Source: Actinomycetes bacterium (GTDB taxonomy: Bacteria > Actinomycetota > Actinomycetes > Actinomycetales > Dermatophilaceae). Taken from it: 64,000 nucleotides of DNA. This document shows positions 20,737 to 29,912 of this stretch, piece after piece. The DNA is taken from NCBI GenBank assembly GCA_029552065.1, contig JAKPEG010000065.1, positions 1-64,000 of the forward strand, given 5' to 3'. A program made the translations under genes and the position numbers. A model generated the notes under the pieces. The model saw nothing but the letters and a program-made list of their open reading frames with translations, did not search any database and was not told the DNA's origin. Position 1 is the stretch's first letter; each line of letters begins with the position of its first letter.

Positions 20737-20770
20737 AAAGGGGGCGGTTTCGGGGGAAACCGCCCCCTTT
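20737..20770 (+). terminator. Terminator/attenuator after the pilin pair
   Basis: The arms 20737-20750 and 20757-20770 (AAAGGGGGCGGTTT and its complement) pair perfectly over 14 bp with a six-base loop. The stem ends in TTT on the right. It separates the highly expressed pilin genes from the assembly genes and may act as a partial terminator. Confidence 0.8.
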
Positions 20771-20925
20771 CCCATCGTCAGGATCTAGACTTGCAGTGAC
20801 CGGCCGTTGCGGGCAGGGTCGTGAATTCGGGGAGAGCGGGGGCTTCTCCGGAATACCGCGCATGCACCGTGCTGGTGTGTGCCCGGTGTGACTGCTCTGG
20901 GCAGGAAAACCTGGGAGGTTCAAGG

Positions 20926-21336
20926 ATGCGCGCCTCACGTGCAAAGGGACGCGACAGGGGGGCAGCAGCCATCGAGATGGCACTCGTGCTGCCGTTGCTG
21001 CTGCTGGTCCTGGGGGGAATCATCGACTTCGGCCGGCTCTTCGGCGCCCAGATGACGATCACGCAGGCCTCGCGGGAGGGCGCTCGGATCAAGGCTCTCG
21101 GGCTCAGTGACAGCGACATGAACACGCGAGTCGGCGCGGCCGCCAATGGGATGGCCGTCTCGGCGACCACCGTCACGGCGTGTCCGAACCAGCCGGCGCT
21201 CACCGACGCGGCCGTCGTTCGGGTGAGCCACGTCTTCGACTTCATCGTCCTCGATTCGGTCATCAACCTCTTCGGTGGTGGATGGGCCTCGGGGATCACG
21301 CTTACCTCGACCGGGAGCATGCGGTGCACAGGATGA
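20926..21336 (+). CDS. TadE-like minor pseudopilin
   Basis: This 136-residue protein has the TadE-type N-terminus RDRGAAAIEMALVLPLLLLVLGGIIDFGR: a basic segment, Gly, Glu at +5 of the processed form, and one long hydrophobic helix. About 100 extracytoplasmic residues follow, with two Cys (TACPNQ and MRCTG) that could form a disulfide. ATG 20926 follows GGGAGGTTCAAGG. TadE-like pseudopilins are processed by the same peptidase as Flp and are needed for pilus assembly. The stop overlaps the next gene (ATGA). Confidence 0.88.
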   Translation: MRASRAKGRDRGAAAIEMALVLPLLLLVLGGIIDFGRLFGAQMTITQASREGARIKALGLSDSDMNTRVGAAANGMAVSATTVTACPNQPALTDAAVVRVSHVFDFIVLDSVINLFGGGWASGITLTSTGSMRCTG

Positions 21337-22703
21337 CCTCCCGCGGCGGGGTGTTCGTTGCGCTGGCCGCCAGGCGTGACCGCGGTGCCGTGGCCACGAT
21401 CGTCGCCGCCTTCTTCGGCTCCATGGTCATCCTCGGGTGCGCGGCCATCGCGATCGACTGGGGTTCGATCATGTGGGAGCGTCGTCAAGTCCAGAACGGC
21501 GCCGACTCGGCGAGCCTGGCCATGGCCCAGCAGTGCGCCAAGAACCCGGCGAGCTGCCTCACGGCGGCCCTCACCCAGACCGGTGCGGGGCAGATCGGCG
21601 CCCTGAACAACGCGATGGCCAAGGACGGTCGCAACGGCTACAACACCCTGGTCTACGCCGACAATGGCACCTGCCTCAACGCCCTCGCACGCTCGGAGGT
21701 CGTCGCCGCGGTGGGCTCGACCATCGGGGTGCCGCCGTTGTGCACGGTGACGCCGGCCCTCAACGACCTCAAGAACTGCCCTCCGCTCAAGGCGTCCTTG
21801 GCGACGGACCCGACGGTGCGCTACGTCGAGGTGCGCACCCGCACGTCCACGACTTCCGGGTCGACCCTGCTCCCGCCGTTCGTCGCCCAGGCGATCGGCT
21901 ACGGGGGTTCCGACTTCATCCAGAGCTGCGCCCGTGCCGCCTGGCGGCCGCATTCGACCAGCCCAGGCACCATCCCCTTCACCATCTCGGTGTGCGAATG
22001 GGAGGACGGTGTCCTCAACGGCAACGTCAACGGCAACGGGACCCCGTTGGCCCCGCCGGACGGAACCGGCGCATGGTCCGTGGGCATGTTCGGCCCGGCG
22101 CCGTGGTACACGACGGGCTGGCCGAGCGGCGTGCACGAGATCACGCTCACGATCAACAAACCCAACGGGCAGGGACACGGCAATCCGTCGGACTGCTACA
22201 ACTTCAACGGCCATGACCTCCCGGGCGGCTTCGGCTTCCTCGAGCACGTGCCCTCGCAACCCTGTGTCGTCCAGCCCTACCCTCCGGCCGCCCCCGGGGT
22301 CACCCAGGACTGGTACCACGCCGACCCGGGAGCGAGCGTCGACTGTGACCTCAGCACCCTCGTGGGCAGCGTCGTGAAGATCCCGATCTTCGACTGCACC
22401 CTCGACGCGCCCATCCCGGCCCTGGGTGGCTACCCTCCCGGCACCCCCGACTGCATCGACACCGCCAACGGGTCCAAGGCCTACTACCACGCATCCAACG
22501 GGGCCTACTTCTTCGTCACCGGCTACGACGCGACCGTCACCTCGTCGGCCACCAACAAGGTGCGCAGCATCTACAGTCACAACTTCCCCAACTGTCCCGG
22601 TGGCTACAAGTGCATCACGGGATGGTTCGTCACCGGAGTCTCCAACAACGGGGGCGGTGGGGGAGGAGCCTTCGGCAATCTCAGCGTGGGCGAAGCCGGC
22701 TGA
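21333..22703 (+). CDS. TadG-like pilus-associated protein
   Basis: This 456-residue protein begins at the ATG overlapping the TadE stop. Its N-terminus (RRDRGAVATIVAAFFGSMVILGCAAIAIDWGSIMWERRQVQNGADSAS, here cited in part) fits the TadG/Flp-assembly N-terminal domain: one membrane helix, then the WERRQVQNGADSAS segment. The large C-terminal part is extracytoplasmic, rich in Cys, Gly, Asn and Pro, with at least ten Cys, and ends in a Gly tract (NNGGGGGGAFGNLS). No VWA motif is seen here; a VWA domain sits instead on the TadB-like protein downstream. It may be a pilus-tip or surface component. Confidence 0.8.
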   Translation: MTSRGGVFVALAARRDRGAVATIVAAFFGSMVILGCAAIAIDWGSIMWERRQVQNGADSASLAMAQQCAKNPASCLTAALTQTGAGQIGALNNAMAKDGRNGYNTLVYADNGTCLNALARSEVVAAVGSTIGVPPLCTVTPALNDLKNCPPLKASLATDPTVRYVEVRTRTSTTSGSTLLPPFVAQAIGYGGSDFIQSCARAAWRPHSTSPGTIPFTISVCEWEDGVLNGNVNGNGTPLAPPDGTGAWSVGMFGPAPWYTTGWPSGVHEITLTINKPNGQGHGNPSDCYNFNGHDLPGGFGFLEHVPSQPCVVQPYPPAAPGVTQDWYHADPGASVDCDLSTLVGSVVKIPIFDCTLDAPIPALGGYPPGTPDCIDTANGSKAYYHASNGAYFFVTGYDATVTSSATNKVRSIYSHNFPNCPGGYKCITGWFVTGVSNNGGGGGGAFGNLSVGEAG

Positions 22704-22743
22704 CCCCGGCGCCCTTTCACCGATCGAGTCAGGAATCCTTTTC

Positions 22744-23517
22744 GTGGGACGTCGTGTCATCGCCGTGGTCCTCGCGGCCTTTATCGCCATCCTCGGCGCC
22801 ACCGCCGTCTTCGTCTACGCCAGGGGCGCGGACCAGCGGGCGATCGCCGATGCCCAGCCGCGCACGGTGTTCGTCACCGAGAAGCCGGTCGCCCAAGGCA
22901 CCAGTCTGGCCGACGCGTTGCGCAACCGGGCCATCGTCGAGACCCAGGTCGCGGCCAAGGGCTTCCCCATCGGTGCCCTCACCGAGATCACCGACGAGAA
23001 CCAGACGCTCGTGGCGATCACCGACATCGGGGTCGGTGAATACGTCCTGAGCAGCCGCTTCGGCACGACCCCGTCGGGCCGCAAGGCGATCCAGGTCCCG
23101 GCCGGCCAGGTGGCCATCTCGGTGAGCCTGTCCGATCCGGCCCGGGTCGGCAGCTTCGTCACGCCCGGCTCGCGCCTGGTCATCTACGACACCTTCGAGG
23201 CCAGCAAGCCCGCCGCGACGACCGGCACCAACGGCAACACCGTGACGCCCGCCGGCCAGAAGGCGACCCGCATCCTGCTGCCGGACGTCCTCGTCATCGC
23301 GATGGGCGACCTTGCGCTCACCCCGGTCGAGGGCAACCAGCAGCAGACCTCGCGCAGCGGCTTCCTCGTCACGGTCGCGCTCAGCCCGGCCGACGCCAAC
23401 CGGCTCGTGCACGGCATACAAACCGGGGTGCTGTATGCCGGTCTGCGCGGCTCGGACACGGCCGTCGACTCCGCACTGGTCATCTCGGACGCCAACGTCT
23501 TCGAGAACCCGCGATGA
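22744..23517 (+). CDS. cpaB: Flp pilus assembly protein CpaB (RcpC), SAF domain
   Basis: This 257-residue protein starts at GTG 22744 after CAGGAATCC. It has one N-terminal membrane helix (VIAVVLAAFIAILGATAVFVY), then a SAF domain (FVTEKPVAQGTSLADAL) and an RcpC/CpaB domain (QVPAGQVAISVSLSDPARVGSFV, VTPGSRLVIY). CpaB acts on the outer face of the membrane in Tad pilus biogenesis. In actinobacteria it works without an outer-membrane secretin, so a stabilising role is inferred. The stop overlaps the cpaE start. Confidence 0.88.
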   Translation: MGRRVIAVVLAAFIAILGATAVFVYARGADQRAIADAQPRTVFVTEKPVAQGTSLADALRNRAIVETQVAAKGFPIGALTEITDENQTLVAITDIGVGEYVLSSRFGTTPSGRKAIQVPAGQVAISVSLSDPARVGSFVTPGSRLVIYDTFEASKPAATTGTNGNTVTPAGQKATRILLPDVLVIAMGDLALTPVEGNQQQTSRSGFLVTVALSPADANRLVHGIQTGVLYAGLRGSDTAVDSALVISDANVFENPR

Positions 23518-24689
23518 GCATCCTCTGGGATCGTGACGTGACGGCGGGCGACCGCTACGGCTTCGTCCTCGGGACCGGCCTGGTCCGGGTGGACTCCGCT
23601 GCCGCGCTCACCCGCGCGCTGTCGGCCGACCCGGGCGAAGAGTTGGTCGTGGTCGGCCCCGACATCGACATCGACGCCGCCTGCGGGCTCACCGAGGGCT
23701 TGCGGATCGACCACGCCTCGGTCGGGGTCATCCTCCTGCGCCGGCGTCTCGACGTCACGGTGCTCGGCCAGGCCCTGCGCGCGGGCGTCCGTGAGGTCGT
23801 CGCCCACGACGACCTCACGGCACTGGCCGAGGCGGTCACCCGCAGCCGGGAGCTGTCCTTCAAGCTGCGGGGTGCCTCCGGCTCGGTCGCCCGGGCCGAG
23901 GGCAAGGTCGTCACCGTGTTCTCGGCCAAGGGCGGCGTGGGCAAGACGACCTTCTCGACCAACCTCGGGGCCTACCTCGCCTCGGTCGGCCACCGCACCC
24001 TCGTCGTCGACCTCGACCTCGAGTTCGGAGACGTGGGCATCAGCCTGCAGATGCTGCCCCAGGCGACGATGGTCGACGTCGTGAAGATGAGCGGGCACCT
24101 CGACGAGCAGGGCCTGGCCTCCGCCGTGACCAAGCACTCGAGCGGTCTCGAGGCCGTCTGCGCCCCCGCCGAGCCCGGGGAAGCCGAGCGGATCCCGGCA
24201 GCCACGGTCGCCGAGTTGATCCGGGTCGCCCGCCAGGTCTACGACTTCGTCATCATCGACACCCCGCCGGCCTTCACCGAGCACGTGCTCACCGCCTTCG
24301 ATCTCAGCGACGCGCTCGTGCTCATCGCCACGCTCGACATCCCGGCGTTGAAGAACCTGCGACTCACCCTCGACACCCTCGACCTGCTCGGCAGCCCGAG
24401 GGAGATCCGCCACATCGTGCTCAACCGATCCGATGCCAAGGTGGGGCTGCGTGCCGAGGACGTGACGAGTTCGATCAAGCAGGACATCGCGGTGATGGTG
24501 CCGAGCAGCACCGACGTCCCCGCCTCGATCAACCGCGGCGTCGCCATCGTCCTGGACGAGCCTCGGCACCCGGTGAGCCTGGCCCTCAAACAACTCGCCG
24601 ACGACTACCTGCGTCACGTGCAGACCGACGCGCCCGCGCCCACGGCGCACACCCGCGGTCGCCTGCTGCCCTGGGGTGGTCGCCGATGA
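23514..24689 (+). CDS. cpaE: Tad locus ParA/MinD-like ATPase CpaE (TadZ)
   Basis: This 391-residue protein has an N-terminal receiver-like domain (residues 1-130) without a clear phosphoacceptor, then a MinD/ParA ATPase with deviant Walker A FSAKGGVGKTTFSTNL, Walker A' VVDLDLEFGD and DTPPAFTEH. TadZ/CpaE positions the Tad machine at its cellular site. The start overlaps the cpaB stop (ATGA), and the end overlaps the CpaF gene. The Walker A motif is intact, unlike in the second ATPase at 46424-47743. Confidence 0.92.
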   Translation: MSILWDRDVTAGDRYGFVLGTGLVRVDSAAALTRALSADPGEELVVVGPDIDIDAACGLTEGLRIDHASVGVILLRRRLDVTVLGQALRAGVREVVAHDDLTALAEAVTRSRELSFKLRGASGSVARAEGKVVTVFSAKGGVGKTTFSTNLGAYLASVGHRTLVVDLDLEFGDVGISLQMLPQATMVDVVKMSGHLDEQGLASAVTKHSSGLEAVCAPAEPGEAERIPAATVAELIRVARQVYDFVIIDTPPAFTEHVLTAFDLSDALVLIATLDIPALKNLRLTLDTLDLLGSPREIRHIVLNRSDAKVGLRAEDVTSSIKQDIAVMVPSSTDVPASINRGVAIVLDEPRHPVSLALKQLADDYLRHVQTDAPAPTAHTRGRLLPWGGRR

Positions 24690-26056
24690 GCCTCTACGAC
24701 CGGTTGGAGACCGTGCGGCGCGCCACCTCGGCGGCGCCGACGACGAGCCCTACGGCCCGCGTGGAGCAGGCGCCCCGGCGCACCGACCCGTTCGCCACGG
24801 TGAAGGCGAGCGTCCACCAGGCCCTGCTCGACTCGCTCGGGCCGCAACTCTACGACCCCAACCTCGAGCAGGCGGAGCTGGACCAGCGCGTCCGGCAGAC
24901 CCTCCAGCATGTCATCGACGCCGAACAGACACCGCTGTCCAATGCCGACCGCACGCGGATCGCCCAGGAGGTCTCCGACGAGATCCTCGGCCACGGCCCC
25001 CTCGAGCCTTTCCTGCGCGACAACGACGTGACCGAAGTGATGGTCAACGGGGCGGCCAACGTCTTCGTGGAGCGGGGAGGGCGGATCTATCGGGTCGACG
25101 CCGCCTTCACCAGCGAGGCACACCTGCGCCGGACCATCGACAAGATCGTCGGACGGATCGGCCGAAGGGTCGACGAGGCGAGCCCGCTCGTCGACGCGCG
25201 CCTGCCCGACGGCTCCCGGGTCAACGCCGTCATCCCGCCCATCGCACTCGACGGCTCGATGCTCACCGTGCGGAAGTTCGCAGCAGATCCGTTCACCGAC
25301 CGGGACCTCATCGCCTTCGGCACGTTGACCGAGCAGGTGGCCGACTTCCTGCGTGCTTGCGTCCTCGGTCGGCGCAACATCCTCATCTCGGGCGGCACCG
25401 GCTCGGGCAAGACGACGACGCTCAACGTGCTGTCCTCCTACCTGCCCGAGGACGAGCGCATCGTCACGATCGAGGACGCGGCCGAGCTGCAGCTCCGCCA
25501 GCAGCACGTGCTGCGGATGGAGGCACGTCCGGCCAACATCGAGGGTCGTGGCCAGATCGCGATCCGCGACCTCGTCCGCAACGCCTTGCGGATGCGCCCG
25601 GACCGCATCATCGTCGGCGAGGTCCGTGACGGGGCGGCGCTCGACATGCTTCAGGCGATGAACACCGGCCACGACGGCTCGATCACCACCGTCCACGCCA
25701 ACAGCCCACGCGACAGCCTCTCCCGGCTCGAGACCATGGTGCTCATGGGCGGCATCGAGCTGCCGGTGCGCGCGATCCGCGACCAGGTCGCGAGCGCGAT
25801 CGACCTGGTCATCCAGCAGGCCCGGCTCAAGGACGGCACCCGCCGGATCGTCCAGATCTGCGAGGTCGAGGGGATGGAGGGCGACGTCATCACGTTGCAG
25901 GACCTGTTCACCTTCGACTACAAGGCCGGTCGCGACGAGCACGGTCGGTTCCTCGGCGAACTCGTGAGCACCGGCCTGCGGCCCAAGTTCCTCGACCAGT
26001 TGTCCGACGTGGGGATCCAGCTTCCCCAATCGATGTTCGTCCGTCCGTTCCGATGA
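24686..26056 (+). CDS. cpaF: Pilus assembly ATPase CpaF (TadA)
   Basis: This 456-residue type II/IV secretion ATPase powers pilus assembly and perhaps retraction. An N-terminal domain (with [18 protein letters not shown]) precedes the RecA-like core. Visible motifs are Walker [14 protein letters not shown], the Asp box [11 protein letters not shown], Walker [17 protein letters not shown], and the His box [11 protein letters not shown]. The length is normal for CpaF. It overlaps cpaE and the next gene by four bases each. The cytoplasmic hexamer is expected to dock on the TadB/TadC platform. Confidence 0.95.
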   Translation: MSLYDRLETVRRATSAAPTTSPTARVEQAPRRTDPFATVKASVHQALLDSLGPQLYDPNLEQAELDQRVRQTLQHVIDAEQTPLSNADRTRIAQEVSDEILGHGPLEPFLRDNDVTEVMVNGAANVFVERGGRIYRVDAAFTSEAHLRRTIDKIVGRIGRRVDEASPLVDARLPDGSRVNAVIPPIALDGSMLTVRKFAADPFTDRDLIAFGTLTEQVADFLRACVLGRRNILISGGTGSGKTTTLNVLSSYLPEDERIVTIEDAAELQLRQQHVLRMEARPANIEGRGQIAIRDLVRNALRMRPDRIIVGEVRDGAALDMLQAMNTGHDGSITTVHANSPRDSLSRLETMVLMGGIELPVRAIRDQVASAIDLVIQQARLKDGTRRIVQICEVEGMEGDVITLQDLFTFDYKAGRDEHGRFLGELVSTGLRPKFLDQLSDVGIQLPQSMFVRPFR

Positions 26057-28041
26057 CCGCCCGCCCCTCCCGCCGGCCACGCCCGGCGCGACGCCTCGTC
26101 GTCGCGGCGGTCGCCGCGGCATACCTGCTGTTCGGGCTCGTCGGTCTGCCGCGTGCGCTCGCCGACACCGGCCAGGGCTCGCTCACCGACCTGGCCTACG
26201 ACGGGACGACGCTGCGCGGGGTGCTCACCCTCGTCGGGTCCGGTCCGGACCACCGGGTGGACCCCACGTCGCTCACGGCGACCGTCGGGGGGAAGTCCAT
26301 TCCGGTCACCGTCCAGTCCTCGTCGTCGATCCGCCGGGCCGTCTTCCTCGTCGTCGACACGAGCGGCTCGATGTCGCGCGGCAACAACGGCGGGATCGTC
26401 GCGGCCAACCGGGCCGTCACCGGCTTCCTCCAGCGTGTCCCCGCCGACGTCGAGGTGGGGCTGGTGACCTTCTCCGATGCCGCGCGGGTCGAGGTCGACC
26501 CGACCACCGACCGGGATGCCGTCGCCCGCGCTGCGGCGACCATGCGGGCCGCGGGCAACACAGCCCTCTACGACGCGGTGACCCTTGCCGTGTCACGCCT
26601 GGGCGCGGTCGGTGACCGCAGCATCATCCTGCTCACCGACGGTGTCGACGACGGTTCCAAGGCCACGTTGGCCGCGACGACTGCTGCCGTATCCGCCGCC
26701 GGGGTGCGGCTGGACGTCGTCGGCTTCAAGACCGGCTACGCGGACGCCTCCGGCGCGAAGGCACAGCTGGCCGCCGCCGGTCACGGGACGGTGGGCGCGG
26801 CCGAGGACGCCGCACAGGTCGACGCGGCCTTCGCCGCGGCGGCCCGTGCGCTGGACTCCCAGGTGACCTGGACGGTCCAGCCGGGTGCTCTCCCGGTCGG
26901 CGACCAGGCGGTCGCAGTGTCCGGGACGGCCGGCGGTCAGCCGTTCAGCATCTCGGGCACCGTCAAGGTGACGACGGCGCCCGCCCCCTTGCCCACTGCG
27001 ACCCCTACCCCGACGCTCGTGCGGCCCGAGCAGGTGAGCGGCATGTTCGGGTCGGGGATCGCCCGCTGGTGGCTGTTCGCCGGCCTCGGGGCGGTCTTCC
27101 TCGGACTGCTCACCCTCGTCGGCGGCCTCGCACTGCCGGCCCTCGCGACCGGGCGCCGGCAGCGGATCGAGACGATCGAGGCGTACACCTCCCGCCTCCC
27201 GCGGGTGTCGGTCAATCGCGAAGAGGCCACCAGCGCGATCACGACTGGCCTCGTCGACCTCGGTGACCGCCTCATGGCGGGACGCGAGTCCACGTCGCGG
27301 ACGATGGCCCTGCTCCAGCGGGCGGACCTGCCGTGGCGCGCGGGAGAGTGGGCGGTGCTCCGCGTGGTGAGCGTGGTCGTGGGGATCGCGATCGGCACCC
27401 TTGCCCTGCGGGGGGATCTGGTCGTGCTCGGCATGGTCGTCGGGCTCGTCGTGGGCCTGCTGGCCCCCTCGATGGCCCTGCGCTTCCTCGCCAATCGGCG
27501 GGCCCGCGCCTTCGAGCTGCAGATGCCCGACATCCTCATGCTCGTCGCCTCGTCCCTCGCGACCGGATTCTCGCTTCCGCAGGCGCTCGACGCGGTTTCC
27601 AAGGATGTGGCCCAGCCGGCTGCCAAGGAGTTCGCCCGGGTGATGGCCGAGACCCGGATCGGTTCGGACATCGAGGACGCGATGGAGCGGATGGCGGTGC
27701 GGATGGACAGCGACAACATGCGCTGGACGGCGATGGCGATCCGCATTCAGCGCCAGGTGGGCGGCAACCTCGCCGAGACGCTGCGCACGACCGCCGCGAC
27801 ACTCCGCGAGCGGGAGTTTCTGCGGCGGCACGTCCGGGCGCTGTCCGCGGAGGGCAGGCTCTCGGCCTACATCCTCACCGCCCTGCCCATCCTCATGTTC
27901 CTCTACGAGGTCAACGTCAACAACGACTACATCTCCCTGCTCTGGACGACGACCCTGGGCTGGGTGATGGTCATCTCGGCCGTCGTCTCGATGGCCGTCG
28001 GCATCTTCTGGATGTCCCGAGCGATTCGCGTGGAGGTATGA
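26053..28041 (+). CDS. VWA domain fused to TadB-type platform protein
   Basis: This 662-residue fusion has a signal-like first helix (LVVAAVAAAYLLFGLVGLPRALA), then an extracytoplasmic von Willebrand A domain (about residues 95-270) with a complete MIDAS start DTSGSMS and later TDGVDD. A Pro/Thr linker leads to a helix (WWLFAGLGAVFLGLLTLVGG). The C-terminal half is a TadB/T2SF domain (MPDILMLVASSLATGFSLPQAL, IEDAMERMAVRM, RRHVRALSAEGRLSAYI) with three to four membrane helices. Standard TadB has about 300 residues and no VWA. The fusion puts a metal-dependent adhesion-type domain directly on the inner-membrane platform. Confidence 0.9.
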   Translation: MTARPSRRPRPARRLVVAAVAAAYLLFGLVGLPRALADTGQGSLTDLAYDGTTLRGVLTLVGSGPDHRVDPTSLTATVGGKSIPVTVQSSSSIRRAVFLVVDTSGSMSRGNNGGIVAANRAVTGFLQRVPADVEVGLVTFSDAARVEVDPTTDRDAVARAAATMRAAGNTALYDAVTLAVSRLGAVGDRSIILLTDGVDDGSKATLAATTAAVSAAGVRLDVVGFKTGYADASGAKAQLAAAGHGTVGAAEDAAQVDAAFAAAARALDSQVTWTVQPGALPVGDQAVAVSGTAGGQPFSISGTVKVTTAPAPLPTATPTPTLVRPEQVSGMFGSGIARWWLFAGLGAVFLGLLTLVGGLALPALATGRRQRIETIEAYTSRLPRVSVNREEATSAITTGLVDLGDRLMAGRESTSRTMALLQRADLPWRAGEWAVLRVVSVVVGIAIGTLALRGDLVVLGMVVGLVVGLLAPSMALRFLANRRARAFELQMPDILMLVASSLATGFSLPQALDAVSKDVAQPAAKEFARVMAETRIGSDIEDAMERMAVRMDSDNMRWTAMAIRIQRQVGGNLAETLRTTAATLREREFLRRHVRALSAEGRLSAYILTALPILMFLYEVNVNNDYISLLWTTTLGWVMVISAVVSMAVGIFWMSRAIRVEV

Positions 28042-28042
28042 G

Positions 28043-28975
28043 ATGACCTCGCCGGTCGTCCTCGTCGGGGTGCTCCTGGTCTTTGCGGCGCTTGCCGTCC
28101 TCGTCTATGCCGCACTCACCAGCCGCGACGAGCCTCGCGGCGTCGCGCGCAGCCTTGCCCTGCTCGAACACAGGGTGAGTTCCCAAGAGGTCGGCCGCAA
28201 CGAGCTGCCGGCCCGGGACCGGCTGCTCGAGCCACTTCTGGACCGCAGCAAGGCTCTGGGCACGAGGCTCTCCCCGGCCGGCACGAGCGACCGCCTGGCT
28301 CATCTGCTCGACCGGGCGGGTAACCCGCCCGGCTGGTCCCCGGAGAAGCTGCTCGGGGCCAAGGGCGCGGGCCTCGTGGCCGGGCTGGTGCTCGGGCTGC
28401 TCGTCGGCGGCGTGACCTTCCGCGGGCTGGTGTGGATGCTCATCCTCGGCGTGCTCGCCTTCTTCCTGCCCGACCTGCTGGTCTACAACGCGGGCCTGCG
28501 TCGCCAGGACGAGCTGCGTCGCGGCCTCGCCGATGCGATGGACATGCTCACCGTGTGCGTCGAGGCGGGACAGGGCTTCAACGCGGCGCTCCTGCAGGTG
28601 GCCAGGTCCGTCCGGGGTCCGGTCGCGGGCGAGTTCGCCCGGGTGTTGTCCGAGATCCAGATCGGCAAGGCCCGTTCGGAGGCGTTCGCGGCGTTCGGCG
28701 AGCGCACCAATGTCGCCGAGATCAAGACCTTCGTGAGCGCACTCGTGCAGGCCGACCGGCTGGGCCTGCCGATCGCCAACGTCCTGCGCGAACAGTCCAA
28801 GGAGATGCGCGTCGCGCGCCGACAGCGGGCCGAGGAGAAGGCGCAGAAGGTGCCCGTGAAGATCATCTTCCCGGTCCTGCTGTGTATCTTCCCGGTGATC
28901 TTCATCGTCATCCTCGGCCCCGCGGTGATCCGGATCCTGAATACACTGTTCTCCGTGCAGATCGGCGGAGCATGA
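28043..28975 (+). CDS. tadC: Flp pilus platform protein TadC
   Basis: This 310-residue T2SF-type integral membrane protein has an N-terminal helix (VVLVGVLLVFAALAVLVYAAL), a cytoplasmic segment, two central helices ([17 protein letters not shown] and VWMLILGVLAFFLPDLLVY), the T2SF domain (DELRRGLADAMDMLTVCVEAGQGF, cited in part) and a last helix (IIFPVLLCIFPVIFIVILGP). It should form the inner-membrane platform with the TadB part of the upstream fusion. Its ATG follows the previous stop by one base; GGAGGTATGAG is the likely ribosome binding site. Confidence 0.92.
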   Translation: MTSPVVLVGVLLVFAALAVLVYAALTSRDEPRGVARSLALLEHRVSSQEVGRNELPARDRLLEPLLDRSKALGTRLSPAGTSDRLAHLLDRAGNPPGWSPEKLLGAKGAGLVAGLVLGLLVGGVTFRGLVWMLILGVLAFFLPDLLVYNAGLRRQDELRRGLADAMDMLTVCVEAGQGFNAALLQVARSVRGPVAGEFARVLSEIQIGKARSEAFAAFGERTNVAEIKTFVSALVQADRLGLPIANVLREQSKEMRVARRQRAEEKAQKVPVKIIFPVLLCIFPVIFIVILGPAVIRILNTLFSVQIGGA

Positions 28976-29142
28976 CCGACCTTTCGGCCGACGGCGCGAA
29001 CGACGTGTCACGTCACCGGGCGCAGCGCGAGCGTGCCCGCGCCGCGCGGACCGAGCGGGTCATGCTCGTCGTCACCACCGCACTGTTCACCCTGCTGGCC
29101 GCGGGGGTGCTGGTGGCCTGGGTGCGCAGCTCCCTCGGCTGA
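28972..29142 (+). CDS. Small single-pass membrane protein at the end of the Tad operon
   Basis: The frame encodes 56 residues. It starts at the ATG that overlaps the tadC stop (ATGA), the same coupling used through this operon. A strongly charged N-terminal half (SRHRAQRERARAARTERV) precedes one hydrophobic helix (MLVVTTALFTLLAAGVLVAWV). No known family is recognised. The coupling and composition make it a likely real gene, perhaps an accessory subunit of the platform. The RR/kinase pair follows on the other strand. Confidence 0.6.
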   Translation: MTDLSADGANDVSRHRAQRERARAARTERVMLVVTTALFTLLAAGVLVAWVRSSLG

Positions 29143-29207
29143 CCTACCGGACCTGCGCGGCTCGTTGCCCTGTCGGTCAGCTGTCGACGCGTCCCGTCGA
29201 AGGTCGG

Positions 29208-29912
29208 CTAGTGCGGTGAGTCGATGAGCCCCAGGCGGATGGCAGCCATGACGGCCGACGCCCGGTTGTTGGCGCCGAGCTTGTCGTAGAGCTTGGCGAT
29301 GTGCGTCTTCACCGTCGACTCGCTCATGAACAGGGTGCGCGCGACCTGGGCGACCGAGCCACCGTCGGCAAGTCCCCGGAGGACTTCGGCCTCGCGTGGC
29401 GTGAGTCGCACGGGGGGGCCGCTCGCCCGGCGCCGGATCGCATCGGCAAGTCCGACGGCGGAGAAGCTCGCCGGATTTGGCGCCGCCTGGTGGACAACCG
29501 CGATGACGTCCTCGGCCGATCTGCTCTTGTGGACGAGGGCGGAGGCCCCCGCGTCGAGGGCGGCCAGCAGGGTGTCGTCGTCCTGGTGCATGGTGAGCAC
29601 GACGATCCCCATCCCGGGTTGCCTGCGACGGAACTCGGGCACGAGGTCGAGGCCGGACCCGTCTCCGAGCGAGACATCGACGACGAGGACGTCGGCCTCG
29701 ACCGAGCGGCACAGGCTCCGGCCGTCGGCCACCGAGGCGCCCTGGGCGACGATCGTGATGGTGCGGTCGAGCGAGAGCAACTGGGCCACCCCCTGACGGA
29801 CCAGGTCGTGATCGTCGATGAGGATCACCCGGATCGTGCGCCCGGCGCCGTCTCCGGGCGGCCGCCCGCGCGGCCGCAGGCCTCCGACGGGACCTCGTGG
29901 CTTGTTCGTCAC
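29208..29912 (-). CDS. NarL/LuxR-type response regulator next to the Tad locus
   Basis: This 234-residue regulator has a receiver domain (acidic IDDHDLVRQG, phosphoacceptor Asp in VLVVDVSLGDGSG, Thr in VVLTMHQ, Lys in ALVHKSRS) and a LuxR helix-turn-helix (LTPREAEVLRGLADG, then STVKTHIAKLYDKLGANNR). A basic Pro/Gly-rich 25-residue extension precedes the receiver. The GTG start overlaps the kinase stop (GTGA), so the two are co-translated. It runs convergent to the Tad operon, 65 bases from its end, and likely controls it. The target is inferred from position. Confidence 0.9.
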   Translation of the reverse strand: MTNKPRGPVGGLRPRGRPPGDGAGRTIRVILIDDHDLVRQGVAQLLSLDRTITIVAQGASVADGRSLCRSVEADVLVVDVSLGDGSGLDLVPEFRRRQPGMGIVVLTMHQDDDTLLAALDAGASALVHKSRSAEDVIAVVHQAAPNPASFSAVGLADAIRRRASGPPVRLTPREAEVLRGLADGGSVAQVARTLFMSESTVKTHIAKLYDKLGANNRASAVMAAIRLGLIDSPH

